Below are positions 10,561 through 21,469 of a stretch of DNA of 64,000 nt, piece after piece. The DNA comes from Trissonchulus latispiculum. Its lineage: Eukaryota > Nematoda > Enoplea > Enoplida > Ironidae. The stretch's first letter is position 1. The number at the start of each line of letters is the position of its first letter. The notes below the pieces were generated by a model that was given only the letters and a program-made list of their open reading frames with translations, had not been told where the DNA came from and did not search any database. The stretch covers positions 1-64,000 of the forward strand of contig JASAND010021140.1 in NCBI GenBank assembly GCA_030248195.1, in the 5' to 3' direction. A program made the translations under genes and the position numbers.

Positions 10561-12255
10561 AGAGTGTTTGGGCACACATTTTTGGTCGTATGCACCTGCA
10601 TTGCATGCCTTTTCCCACCCGTTTGGTCAAGAACGCTACTTTGGTCATTGTTCGGATGCCTGTTTGAACTGCCGAAATCTCTCAACAATTTCCCGAAATC
10701 TCATAACAATTACCAACAAAATAAATTGCAGTGTAATACTGCGTGGTAACTGAACTGAAGACAATTGAGCAACGTATACGTTTTCCGATGAGGACCTGTA
10801 GTTTCAGCTTTCTGTCCTGTGGTGGAGAACAGCCCGCATTGGTGGTATCTGACATTTAATGGAGGTGGACCAAATTTTGTGGAGGAGAGGGCATATCTCA
10901 TGGCGTTAGTTATCTCTGATATAGGATACATAGTTTGAAAAAGACCTCTCAGAGGACAGCCGGTAGTTATTAACTGAAATTACGTAACTTTGTGAGGTTA
11001 TGTAGCTCTTAATAGCGTTCGAGTACGGCTGGTTGGAGCAATCCGCTCTTGATGCTGGAGGTTGGCCCTTTGCTGAAAAACATGCATTTATAGAGTAAAT
11101 TTAATAAATTAAAATGTCACGAAGTGATGTGTTTTGCTTTAAAAACTTTGAAATTGTAGACAAGAATGAAAGTGAGACTGCGACACAACTGGTAAATTTT
11201 ACTTGTTAAACGCAACAAGCAAAGTCTGAACCAGAATGAGTGCGAAATAAATTTATTTTCTGAAAAATTTTCGTTTCGATCGATCGACGAAAAATGAAAA
11301 CAAACTGGAGTAGTTAGCTGACCCTTGCATTCTCTCTTTTCGCTACAGAATTAGGTCGACGTAGACAAACTACTTAAATTTAACTCTATCCTATTTATGA
11401 GAGTTAAATGATAAAATATAGGTTTGACCTTGACCAGAGCTAAGTGAATAAGATTGTTGTTTGAAACTCTACTTTACTGCAGTCGGGTCTTCGTGAAAGG
11501 TCCAGAAGTCTTCCAAGTACCTGTGGTTCCATTCCTGAAAAATCGACCGCGACTACTAATTTTCACTTGCTAAAGATGAAGATGGCCAGCAACAATTTCA
11601 ACAATTCTCCCTCAGTCTAGCAGCTAAAAATTAAGTGAAATAATCTTGAGCCCTTGAGACTGTTGATTGCACAGACAGTATCTACTGTAAATTTTAGCTG
11701 CTAAATTTAACTTTAACTTTATTTTGAAAGTATATATAGCTTTGAGCGTGAGTCACCTTACATCAACATCGCCACTAGCAAGAAGGGTTTGCATCTGCGA
11801 GAGCTTACATTAGTCGCTGCTATTTCTTGCCGACAGACGCAACAAAAACAGGAATTGCAGAAATTGCAGAATTGCAGAAGAAAAAGGCGTGAAGTAGTCC
11901 TGTCTTTGTTCTGCTAATCTTGCCTCGTTTGAAGTGGCGTAAACACGATCTGAAGCGTTCAACAAACAAGTCAAACTTCTCTCGGAGACAAAGAACTTTT
12001 GTTTCAAACGTTCTTCATTCTGACCTTTCAGGGCATCTCTACCGCTTTCTCTCTATTCCATGAACAGTTCGAGATGTTTACTTTGACTAGTTCTTCTGAC
12101 AAGTTTGTTTACTAATTCACTTTTAGCATTGGTATTTATAAGCTGCTCTCAGCAGCTAGCAGTTAGTCTACCTGTTACATTGTCTTTTGCATTAAGCTTG
12201 GTGCAGTCACTCGCCTGGTAAGCCTAGATTTACTCTAGAACTGGTAAAAATTTAC
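10561..12255. other. unassigned non-coding DNA
   Basis: Open frames at 10428-10931 and 11810-12007 have no recognisable domain and no paired splice signals. I see no gene here. Confidence 0.35.
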
Positions 12256-12330
12256 TCCCTGACGGGATTCGAACCACCGACCTATGGAGCGGTAGAGTGC
12301 CGAACTATCCTCTACGCTACTGGGTATAAC
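12256..12330 (-). repeat. tRNA-like sequence (possible tRNA-derived SINE head)
   Basis: On the minus strand there is a box A match (TAGCGTAGAGG) and a perfect box B (GGTTCGAATCC) at normal tRNA spacing. The 3' acceptor-like part reads CAGGGA. The T-stem and D-stem pair poorly and no clean anticodon loop forms, so a working tRNA is unlikely. A tRNA pseudogene or SINE head is more likely. Confidence 0.5.
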
Positions 12331-12460
12331 TACTGAGGAGACTAGTTCACACTAGTGAATAGGTACTTCCCTGTGATAATTGACAGAGATTCTTGCTCCA
12401 TGTATCTGGGTAGCGTTAGTTTATGATACAGGCAGGGCTACTGGATAATGCAAAGATTTC

Positions 12461-12533
12461 GGTTTGACGGGAATCGATACAGAGGCCTCCAGTTCTGCAG
12501 GCAGGCAGACATACCACTACACCATAGAGCCAT
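12461..12533 (-). repeat. second tRNA-like sequence
   Basis: The minus strand carries GGCTCTATGGTGTAGTGGTA, a good box A, and TATCGATTCCCGTC, a box-B-like T arm. The anticodon arm is ambiguous (GCA possible in one folding). It shares its CCCGTCA 3' end with the tRNA-like copy 200 bp away and lies in the same orientation. Pseudogene or SINE remnant favoured. Confidence 0.45.
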
Positions 12534-13313
12534 AAGAGAAAAGTCAATAATCTTATTGAAGCTTACGTTTCATTCATGAGCTAAGCGTCCCCCACTCCCA
12601 GTAATGATTTCATATCCAAAATTAGTTAACGTGTTATTTTTATAAATAGTTAATAAACACTTGTAGCTTGCAAGTACAGACAAACGGACTACGATTTTCT
12701 ATCCGTAGTCTTCTTCTGTCCGGCTCTTGTACGTTTGCGGTCTCCGGAGAGAAACACCTGACTGACAGGCTTCACGTGGAGCCTAAACGGTGTCGAGCCC
12801 TCACCAAAAAAAGTACAAAGTGGCGTAAAACCTGGCAAAATTATGTGAATAATCATTTTGGTGACCTTTGAACATTGCCCGTTTCGAGTTTCAGCAGCAC
12901 TCACCGATGATGATCTCAGTGCTCCATGAGCAAGGTGCCTTCATAATCGTGAACGCACAAGGACGCGCGTCGACGCTCGTCAAAGCGTCCGTATGCAATA
13001 TATATGCCGTTTTTACTGCTTAAAATCCTATTACTGCGGGTTCATGTTCACAAACGCATGCAGACGCTTATACATATGAGCGGTCAGATCTGTGAAATTA
13101 ACATTATTTCAAGAATTTGGACCCCTGGAATTTCATCAAATTGGCTGAGAACTGTTTAATTCTCTCGAGTTTTTATCATTCATCGACCCAATTTAGACAC
13201 TAAGCTTTTCGATGTTACGTTTAGATTGAGATGGAACAGGGTTGATATCGAGGATCAAGAAAGCAGGAGTTGAGATAGAGCAGGCATAACCTGAACATTT
13301 GTTGTATTTTCAG
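12534..13313. other. intergenic DNA upstream of the secreted-protein gene
   Basis: No gene recognised. A short hairpin (GACTACG near 12689 and CGTAGTC near 12703) is present. Promoter elements for the gene at 13314 cannot be identified with confidence. Confidence 0.3.
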
Positions 13314-13333
13314 AAGAAGAGAAGGGACGTGTC
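13314..13333 (+). other. possible 5' UTR mini-exon
   Basis: A segment bounded by TATTTTCAG and GTAAGTTTTG is followed by a 51-nt putative intron ending TTTGATTTAG, just 15 nt before the start codon at 13400. This suggests a spliced leader segment. A trans-splice acceptor at 13384 would look the same. Confidence 0.35.
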
Positions 13334-13399
13334 GTAAGTTTTGAAAAATTCCGAATGAATAAATGTTCTAGTATTTTGATTTAGGGTAAGCTGTCAGTC

Positions 13400-13509
13400 A
13401 TGATGAAGATCATTGTCGTATCCGCCTGCCTGATTTTGGCCTGCAATGCGCTGACCTGGGATGAGCTGACCCAGTGTGAAGATAAAATTAATGATATCTG
13501 TATGAAAGA
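13400..13509 (+). CDS. small secreted cysteine-rich protein, exon 1 (signal peptide)
   Basis: The five exons give a 151-residue protein. It starts MMKIIVVSACLILACNA, a clear signal peptide (hydrophobic core about residues 4-16, likely cleavage after NA), followed by LTWDELTQCEDKINDICMK. The mature part is about 135 residues with ten cysteines spread at roughly 10- to 30-residue intervals, many charged residues and no membrane segment, so it is probably a disulphide-bonded helical extracellular protein. Exons join in matching phases (2, 2, 2, 2). The spacing is reminiscent of small secreted cysteine-rich families such as nematode DUF19, but I do not recognise a specific family and propose no function. 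The first of two adjacent ATGs was taken as start. Confidence 0.8.
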
Positions 13510-13855
13510 GTAAGGAGCTAATTCTTCTTTCAGTGAATTTGGTGATTCCTGAGAGGAATAATTAAATCCAAATTAGATTGTATTTTAAATTTTATCTAGA
13601 TTTAAAATTAGATCTATTTCAATTGACTGTTGCTGAGCCGTGTGCTGAAAATTCAAATATTCAGTCAAAAAATATCTAAAAATATGTGATGATTAATAGC
13701 AAGCGTTTTACGGCTTGTACAGAAAAGCCAATTGGCAAAATTTTAATTCCATGAGTCGTTTTCTCGGTTTGACGCAGTGTAGATTTTATTTTTGCTTTGA
13801 TAATTTTTTATTTTTATATACGCATTTTATTTTTAAAAATTTTTTATTAATTTAG

Positions 13856-13978
13856 ACATCCAGATACTCCAGATTATTTGACCACCTGTTATCAGAATGC
13901 CACTATTCTGAAGGCCTTTGTTGATACCGCTGATGATTATCACAAATGTTTGGACGATACTGTGAAGGCTGAGGGACA
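13856..13978 (+). CDS. secreted cysteine-rich protein, exon 2
   Basis: Acceptor TTAATTTAG, donor CA|GTAGGT. The segment begins HPDTPDYLTTCYQNATILKA and ends DDTVKAEGQ, adding two cysteines. NAT is a possible N-glycosylation site, which suits a secreted protein. Confidence 0.78.
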
Positions 13979-14236
13979 GTAGGTTTTGTGTTATTAATTA
14001 CACTAATTTCAGTTATTAACTAATTAAGTTAATTATTGAGAAACTTTCTGCGATCGCCTTTTGAACGCACACACACATCAATGATTTTGAATTTTTGTTT
14101 AGAATATTGCCTTTGTATTTTAAGGGTTTTGCTTCATTAAATCGAGTTAATAAGTTTTTTATAGACTGGATACAATTTAGACATCGAGAAACTTGTACGT
14201 GACTGAGTTTCATGTTTATTGATTATCGGTATTTAG

Positions 14237-14329
14237 ATGTGTTCGATTGGGCAAGCGAGTTGATCCCAAAACACTACCCAATTCTTTCATGCTGTGCCAA
14301 ATGACCAACAAAGAAAAGTGCGACGAAAA
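14237..14329 (+). CDS. secreted cysteine-rich protein, exon 3
   Basis: Acceptor GTATTTAG, donor AA|GTAGGT, in phase with both neighbours. The product segment begins CVRLGKRVDPKTLPNSFMLC and runs to EKCDEK, adding three cysteines. Confidence 0.78.
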
Positions 14330-14819
14330 GTAGGTGTTCCTATTAATGTTTAATCTGTTTTACTTTCCTAATTTTATTTTAGCAGTCATTCGTAAAGCTT
14401 CCACAAAAATGGACAATTGCGAACTATCTTTCAGTGCTTTTTTCCATATTAGACTAATTCTGGCCTTTGGCTCTTTCCTGTTTCGGACTAAAGCCTTGCT
14501 TTAGTGTTTTTAGTTCATCGTGATTAGATAGTCCATAATCAATTAACATTTTGGGCTGCCAGCTATGACATGAATTGAGGACACAATGACACTCCGGAAA
14601 ACAGAAATCGTAAGGCTTGATGCCGCATACCCCACTGGTAATTTAGTGGTGGTAAACATTTCCAAAACCGAGAAATGAGGTTTATCATATTGGTTGCACA
14701 CCGACGGCAAGAAAATTTGTAGATGTCCTATCGTGAGCATCTAAGTTTATGTATATATATATGTACATATATAAAAAATATATATTCATTATTGTTGTAT
14801 GTGATTCTATTCGTTTCAG

Positions 14820-14921
14820 GTGCCGTGTCTTGACTGACAAGAAAGACATTGAAAACTTTGTGAAGTGTTTGTCTGAAACCCGAAAAGTTCCATTCGCTCT
14901 CTTCAAGGAATGCTTTGCTGA
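14820..14921 (+). CDS. secreted cysteine-rich protein, exon 4
   Basis: Acceptor TTCGTTTCAG. The segment begins CRVLTDKKDIENFVKCLSET and ends LFKECFA. The next bases could be read as a stop (GAG TAG), but GA|GTAGGT is the same donor type used by exons 2 and 3. The exon at 15182 restores an open frame followed by a poly(A) signal, so splicing is preferred over stopping here. Confidence 0.75.
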
Positions 14922-15181
14922 GTAGGTCCTAGTTTTTCTTCACCTATTATTTCTATACTTAAATCCCTCTTAGGGCCTTTTCGCGCAGCGAGTTAAACGA
15001 GTAGTTAAAATTAACTTAATCCTTTTCGCGCACAGAGTTAAAAGAGTTAAACAGTTCATTTTAACTCGCCTGCAGGGTTAAACGAGTTAAAGAATTTTAG
15101 CACAAGCATCCAAAAATTTGTTTGTTAAATTTTCGCAGAAAACGTGCAGATCTTGTATCTTGTACATTTTATCTATTTTAG

Positions 15182-15209
15182 CAACGTGCTTTCCCGAATC
15201 CGTGAATAG
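15182..15209 (+). CDS. secreted cysteine-rich protein, exon 5 (C-terminus)
   Basis: Acceptor CTATTTTAG; the short coding tail DNVLSRIRE ends at TAG. AATAAA at 15388 lies 180 nt further on. If exon 4 instead ends translation, the protein simply loses these residues. Confidence 0.6.
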
Positions 15210-15387
15210 ATCCGTGGCCCAATGGAACAACGGGATTTTGCGGAATTTTGAACATCTGACTTTGAAGATGATGGCGACACGATGATGACTGTATACTACA
15301 CCGCCAGAAGCCACCAAAGCTGTATTTATGCGCTATTTTCTTGTAGCGTTTTGTTAGCCTTCTTTTATTTTCATTTATCATGTATCC

Positions 15388-15393
15388 AATAAA
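15388..15393 (+). promoter_or_regulatory. poly(A) signal, secreted-protein gene
   Basis: AATAAA followed about 20 nt later by a T/G-rich stretch. It is placed correctly for the terminal exon starting at 15182. Confidence 0.6.
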
Positions 15394-15819
15394 GATTGCT
15401 TTTGCACACTCTTGTTTGTTATGCGTTGCCTCGAAGGGCAGAATCAACCGGGGGGGGGGATTATTCTGTGACACCGGATTGATAAAAAAAGATAAAAACC
15501 AAAAATTCAAGTATAACACTATACACTCCAGAAGGTCTCTGCACTCATATACTCTAGAATGTCAAAATTATTGCCATTATTGTCCCATTTTATGTTATAA
15601 TAAAATCTTATTTGGAATGCAAACACTTATGCAAAAATACATGTATGCAGAAATACACGCAATAAATAGGTAAAACAATGCAATTACGCAGGCATTCCTT
15701 GTTGGAGCTGCTGTTGTGCGTCTATTTTTGCAGACAACAGCAAATCCAATTTCAAATTACTACTAAGTGCAATTTGATAGGTGAAATCAGCAATCACATG
15801 ACGTGAAAACAAACCGTAA

Positions 15820-16018
15820 TGGGCTAATCCTCAGCTCGAGATAATCTCTAACTAAAGCTGGAGATTGAATAATCCTTAACTAATTTTGGTTGGTGCAACG
15901 GATAATCTCTAACTCAGAGTTACAGACAAGCTATAGCTAATTATGGAGGTTAATATGGAAGTTGAGGATTATCTTCAACTTAAGTTAGAGATAATCTTGA
16001 CGTTGGTGCAAACGGGCA
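15820..16018. mobile_element. MITE remnant abutting a truncated retrotransposon
   Basis: The right end reads GTTGGTGCAAACGGGC. Related GGTTGGTGCAACGG and several direct and inverted GATAATCTCTAACT blocks occur inside. The 5' terminus is unclear, so it may be incomplete. Its right edge coincides with the place where the retrotransposon RT frame breaks off. Confidence 0.5.
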
Positions 16019-16019
16019 A

Positions 16020-17065
16020 AAGTCGAGCAATACGAGCAGAGTCCGCTTAGGCGGGCGTTTGGCAGCAAAACCGTCTGTGATGGACTGGATCAAGCGGATT
16101 ATCTTGTATTCGGTTGAGCTCAGAGTGCGGAATCCGGACTGACTGTCATTCAGCGTCTTTTTCCTTCTAACCAGTGCATCAGGCCTTCACCATCTTCTCG
16201 AGTAGCTTGGCAATGCAGCTGGTTAGGCTCACGGGGCGATAGGAGACCACATCGTCCGCGGGTTTTCCTTTTTTCAATATCGGAATTATTTTCGCCCTCT
16301 TCTAGCCACTGGGTGTTTCTCCACTTGACCATGAAAGGTTGAATATGTCGAGTAGGCATTTTTGGCCATGCGGTCCCAGATGTCGCAGCATTTCATTTGA
16401 AATTCGGTACCTGAAATTCCGTCTAGGCCTTCTGCTTTCTTCAGCTTCAGTTCAGCCAAAGCTGCCTTCAATTCCGTAATAGTGAATGGCTGGCATAAGG
16501 TGTCTTCGCAGTCATATCTAGGCCTCAAGGATTTATAGTTGGCTCGAATGATCCTTCGTTTCCTTGAGGTGACTGACTGAGGCGTATTCCTGGACGAATC
16601 CTTTTGTCTTGGCACTGTCCGGTGATAGCAGTTTTCCACCCCGTCTGATAGCCTGGCCAGAATTTCCTTTGTCAGGGCTGTCACTGATCGATTTAGTCCA
16701 TTAGTTTTGAAGGGTCACTTCGATCGAACGTCCAATGTAGCGACATACTCACGCCAGCTGCAGCGTTTCGCTTCCACAATAGAATTTCTCAGTTGTTGCT
16801 CCGTTACTATCCAGGCTGTTCGGTCGGTTTCAGTCGATGAGGAGAGGAAGGCCCGCTTCCGATCTGTGGCTTCCCGCACTAGCTGAGATAGAGACTCTGA
16901 CCACCGTGCTTTCGCGTTTCTTCTACGGTTTCTAGGGATAGTCTGCTCAGCAGCTTCCTGGATGAGCCCGGACAGCCACCTGTTCAGGCTATGGGTGGTG
17001 GAGTGGGTTGGTTTAGAGTGGCGGATTCTGTTTTCAATAATTTCCCGGAAATCAGTCCTATTTTA
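16020..17065 (-). pseudogene. retrotransposon linker and N-terminal reverse transcriptase
   Basis: The minus strand carries an Arg-rich linker (RNRRRNAKARWSESLSQLV), then ALAELKLKKAEGLDGISGTE (RT motif 1). In shifted frames follow IIPILKKGKPADDVVSYRPV, TSCIAKLLEKMVK, and the QSGFR and KRTLLVLLD stretch at about 16020-16130. The RT breaks off before the catalytic DD box. At least two frame changes are needed. Confidence 0.7.
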
Positions 17066-17201
17066 CTTACGCTTTAGCTTACTATCGAATTTACTATAGC
17101 AGTAGAAGCGCTTATGGGGCGGGGTAGGATGACACAGTGACTAGGCTGAGATCACAGAGAATAAGTTAGTAGTGGTCGGAGGTAGGAGCGTCAACGGTAT
17201 G

Positions 17202-17850
17202 CTAAGAGTACTTCCTTTCCCACCATGGGTGGAGTAGGGTGGTATCAGGGCTCGACTTTCCTCCAGTCTGGGAAGTGATGCTTGTTGGGGTGACATCGTT
17301 TCCCAACAGCAGAGGGCTGGTGGACATCCAGTTGGCTAGTGAGTCCCCAACAGCATTTTGGGGCTGCCAGGGGTCCCAGATAGGGCTATGAGCATTTAGA
17401 TAACCACAGATAATTGTCCTATTCGTGGTGGGCAGGAAGTTTGGATCGAAATGTTGGACACGTTGGTCTTGGCCGTCCTTGAGAATTGGCGGGACGTAGA
17501 GGTTGACTAATGTGACCCAGCCTGATTTCAGCTGCAGGTGAACAGTCGTTACATCCGAGCAGAGATCATGTGGGGCTAGGTGCGTTCTGTCGTCCACAGC
17601 GTGACCGATGCCATGCCTGATTAGGGTTGCCACGCCGTCGCGAATGGCATTTCCCGCTTGCCTTCTCATTCGCCTGTAGGCATTGATTGCGTCGAAACCT
17701 GGGATTGAGATTTTTCACCAGGCTTCAGCCAGGTTTCCTGGACAAGCACCAGGTCAACCTTACAGTCCCTTATAAGTTTCTCCAGCACAGTTCGTTTCCG
17801 GCTGACTGCCCCCACATTCCACTGGAAAATCCTCAGGTTGTTTCTTCGTT
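17202..17850 (-). pseudogene. retrotransposon AP-like endonuclease domain
   Basis: At about 17710-17850 one minus frame reads FQWNVGAVSRKRTVLEKL and then LVLVQETWLKPG, the start of an AP endonuclease fold with its catalytic Asn and Glu. After a frameshift, 17202-17669 supplies VTLVNLYVPP, ICGYLNAHSPIWDP and KSSPDTTLL. The expected catalytic Asp before the NAH motif is replaced (GYLNAH rather than GDFNAH). Confidence 0.75.
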
Positions 17851-17885
17851 TGAGGGTATAGCGCGACCGTCAGTCAACTTCCAGG

Positions 17886-18440
17886 TTAGGTCCTGCCTGA
17901 CCGTCGCAGGGGCTGGCAGGGTTTGGAAGGCGCTGGTGGCGTTTGCAGGTGGAGGTATGGGTGGAAGAGGATTTGGTTGGGGTGGGGTCCACCTGGTAGC
18001 TGGGCTGGCAATGGCCCCTGAGCTGGAAGGCCACAGGGAGCGCAGCGGTAGCTGTTGAGTTCAGGCAAGGACTTGCGGTTTAGGTCAGTCAGCCGGGTTT
18101 TAGCACAGTCCCGAGCATTCATCCACAGACCACAGCAGGTGCACTTCAGTGAATAGTCCGAGTAGCCGACGCCTCGGCCACAGACAGAGCAGGGCCAGCG
18201 GGGTCTGGAGGGAATAGGGTCCGGATTGGGCTCAATATCACCCGTGCACAGCAGAAGAAGGGCCCAGTAGGCCGGTTTACTAGGCCCTCTTGTAAAAAAC
18301 CCGGCACGATTCAAGGGAAAGGTAGCCGTATGCTTCTTCCGGAAGACCTCGGTGTTGAATCCATTTCGTCGGCATATGGAAGGGGATCTGTCTTCTGCAC
18401 CAAGTCGCCCCACTGTGGCAAAGCGGATTCGACGGAGCAC
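17886..18440 (-). pseudogene. retrotransposon ORF N-terminus: 2A-like motif and zinc finger
   Basis: A 184-codon open frame. Near residue 75 it contains YWALLLLCTGDIEPNPDP, matching the ribosome-skipping 2A consensus (hydrophobic run, then DxExNPGP) except that the critical glycine is aspartate. About 10 residues later comes CSVCGRG, YSLKCTCCGLWMNARDC and SYRCAPC, a Cys/His-poor PHD-like zinc knuckle of the kind found in 2A-bearing non-LTR elements. The frame ends where a frameshift leads to the endonuclease. Confidence 0.75.
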
Positions 18441-18539
18441 TCAAAAACAAAATCTTCGCAAATATCAAACAGTAACAAATAAACGTATACGTACAGTAAA
18501 AGGCACGTAACATAAATATTAGTGTGTTCGATTTATGAA

Positions 18540-18960
18540 ACTATACAATTATTTTCTTCTTCCATTTTTTTCTACTGGCCATAGCGGGAACAGTGCTTGG
18601 AAACGAGAAATATCTTCCGGTGAACCAGAAAGATCTTCTTGCTTACTATCTAAAAATCTGCGAAAAGATCCGAAAATCACGGTTCCTGGTTCTGGCGTTA
18701 ACGATATATTATTGTTAGTGTGATTTTTCAGAATTATAATTAATATTGTAATGTAAACTAACATTATTACCTATTAAATATGACCGTCAGGGTGTTACTT
18801 GGAATGTCCTGTCAACTGCAATATATCTGTTGCTAATCTGCATGCTCTTTGTTTGTCCATATTCTCCATTCTGGCTGCATCTTCGCCGCGGCTTGTATTG
18901 TTTGAAGCGATTTGAAATGAACTGTGTCAACTGTGGATCTGTTAGCTAGAGTGTAGCCTA
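18540..18960. other. unassigned DNA
   Basis: Two overlapping short frames on opposite strands at 18535-18764; no domain, no splice support. No gene recognised. Confidence 0.3.
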
Positions 18961-18989
18961 AAGTGCAGAGATGTTCTTTGAGGGCAGCA

Positions 18990-21170
18990 ACTACGTGTAA
19001 TTGGGGGGAGGTTGGGGGGGGGGGGGGGTGGGTAAGGTAACCCCCCGCCATTTTTTCAAACCACCCCCAAACATTTTTGGGGGGCCCCGCCCCCCCCCGC
19101 AACTGGTATTTTTAAAGTAAATATAAAGTAAAGTAAATATATATCGAAATTTCGATCAGAGCTGCCAAATTCGACTTATACACGATTTTTGAAAAAAATC
19201 GATGAAAATCGATATTTGCGAGCGCGGGATCGACTTTCATGAAATTTCGACTGCAGATTCGGAATCAGTGCCCCCGAATTACCCTATAGGCGACTTTTCG
19301 CGAAAATCGGAGACAAAAAATTTTTTGATCGATTTTGATCACTCGATTCTACTGATCGATCAATTGATCGGATCGGTCTCTCGATTCGATTTTTGAAATC
19401 AGCGACCTCGATTTACCCTAATGGGCACCTTCTCATCCAAATAGGAGACAAAAAAGTTTTTTCGAAACATATATAAGGGGGGGACCAAGGCAAAATTTTT
19501 GTCTCCCCCCCCCCCCCCCCGGAGGGGCGCACTTAAGGGGTTGGGGGGGGGGGGGGCGGCCGACCCCCCCCCGAAACCAGATGTAAAAGAAAAATTTTAT
19601 TGTCCGCGCGCAGCGCGGACATAAAATTTCAAAAATTTTCGCGCCTTCGGCGCGAAATCAACTTTATTTTTGCTTAATTTACCCTTATTTCGGCGTTTTA
19701 AACCTTGCAATAGCAACTTTTTAATATAATATTTTTGCTTTTGGCTCAATTTCGTTCACATTTTCTCGCCTGCGGCGCTTTTCTAGCTCAATTTCGTTCA
19801 ATTTTTCGACTTTGGCGCTTTAATGGCATAATTTCTTTAAATTTGTTGCGTTCCAAACGCATTTCATTTTGCATACATATACAATATATTTTAAATCTTT
19901 TAATAAATGTTGCCATTATACATAGATTGCTCATAATTTCAAAATACTCTCAACTTTTATGTAAAAAATTTTTTAAAAGGTTTCCATTGCGGATTTTTTC
20001 ATAACTTTAAAATTTTCTCAACTTCTGGGGGGCTCTGCCCCCCAGACCCCCCGCGTGGTGAACGGCAATTTCGATGGGCGAAAGCAAAGAAATTTTTTGA
20101 TTACTCGACCCCCCCCTCTTCAAAATCCTTATATACTTTTTTTGAAAAACAAAAAATTTTTTGAATTTGCTTTTTTGTGAATTTTGACTTGTTTTCAAAA
20201 ATTTTGCCCCCAGACCCCCCAAATTTTTTCGAGGTCCGCCCCCCCGAAAAAATTTCCTATGTGCGCCACTGCCCCCCCATCTTTATAAGTGCCCATAGGT
20301 GTAAGGTGGGAGGGGTTGGGATAGCCGCCCCAAGCCTTTTTTCAACCCTCCTCCAAACTTTTTGGGGGGGGGGACTTCCCCCCAACGGGGGGGTAGTCGC
20401 GAATTATGTCGAAAATAGTCGATTTTATGTCAAAAAAGGGCCATTTTTAGCTAAAAAAATTTGGGTACAGTGTGGGTACAGTTTTTGAAAATTTCCAATT
20501 TTTGAGACCCCCAAGCCCAGATTTCACAGCCCAGATTCAGATTTTACTCCACCCCAACCCAAACATATGGTATATACACCTATGCCGGACACCCCAAAGC
20601 CCAAAGGTAGGGGCCCAAATCGCAAAGGGGGGGCCCGGGGCCCCCGGGCCACCCGCTGGCGCCATAGTTTCCCTTGGGGGGGGGTTGGGGGGCTACCCCC
20701 CAAAATTTTCGACCAACTTTACCCCCCCCAGATTTTATGACTATCCCTCCCCCCACTTTTGGTTACCGCCCCCCCGAACCCCCCCAGCACTTTTTGGGGC
20801 CAAAAAGTTAGCTAATGTTTGCTAAAATATGGTCATTTTTTGAAAATTTGGTGCAAAAAAAACGGTGTAAAAACGCCAAAAACAATAAAAACAAGCCTTG
20901 TTTTGACAAAAAAGCGTTAAAATACCGAAAATTTTGCGTTTTTAGGCCATTTTTTGAATTTCCTGAGGTCCGAATTTCGGGGGGGGGTTCAGGGGGTACT
21001 CCCCATCACATTTCGGGGGTTGACCACCAAATTTTCGAAGTTTGCCCTCCCAACCAAAATTTCCAGGGAAACTATGGCTGGCGCCGCCACTACGTGGTAG
21101 GTGTAGGGGCATAGGTGTAATTGGGGGGGGGTACCCCCCAGGTGGTTTTCCAAACCAAACTTTTTGTCAA
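18990..21170. repeat. G/C-homopolymer-rich low-complexity repeats
   Basis: Many runs of 6 to 18 G or C alternate with AT-rich text, including repeated phrases such as CCCCAGACCCCCC and GGGGGGCT(C/A)TGCCCC. Frames of up to 117 codons are Gly/Pro-rich by-products of the homopolymers. Probably a pile-up of decayed non-autonomous elements with G-tract ends like those at 32860 and 50780. No gene seen. Confidence 0.6.
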
Positions 21171-21469
21171 TGTATATAAATCCAGAAACATGTATTAGCT
21201 TGGTTATCGAGAGCAGGAAATTTTTAGTTGGTTTTAGCTTCTATCCATCATAGCTCATGGCACTTTTCTAATGAGCATTTTTAACTTACTTTATAATATT
21301 TCAGAATATATATTTTGTATGAATATACAGTATAATAAGAGCGTTTTTGAAGCAGATACAGTCACCGATTGATTCTGTAATTGGAGCCGTTTACAAGATT
21401 TGCAGATAATCAATGCCTAAGTATAGTATCTTTGTAAGTAGCGTGTATTGATTGTAACTTTACGGTCTA

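Larger units (their letters stand above)
16019..18512 (-). mobile_element. decayed non-LTR retrotransposon with 2A-like peptide, zinc finger, endonuclease and partial RT
   Basis: Read on the minus strand the order is: N-terminal segment, 2A-like motif, cysteine-rich finger, AP-type endonuclease, linker, then the first RT motifs. The RT reading frame ends in LLVLLD at about 16020, in motif A. This means the 3' half (rest of RT, 3' UTR, tail) is missing, the opposite of the usual 5' truncation. Several frameshifts and stops separate the domains, so it is inactive. Endonuclease and RT text (SYRPVSLTSCIAKLLEKM) resembles the Jockey/I/Ingi group. The 2A element also fits Ingi- or CR1-like families. 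5' limit uncertain. Confidence 0.8.

Noticed and set aside
14920..14925. TAG as the stop codon of the secreted-protein gene at exon 4
   Set aside because: The bases form GA|GTAGGT, the donor type used in exons 2 and 3, and a further exon with a poly(A) signal follows; kept only as an alternative.
19735..21114. Pro/Gly-rich frames of 89-117 codons
   Set aside because: Composition is set by C/G homopolymers; no splice or domain support.
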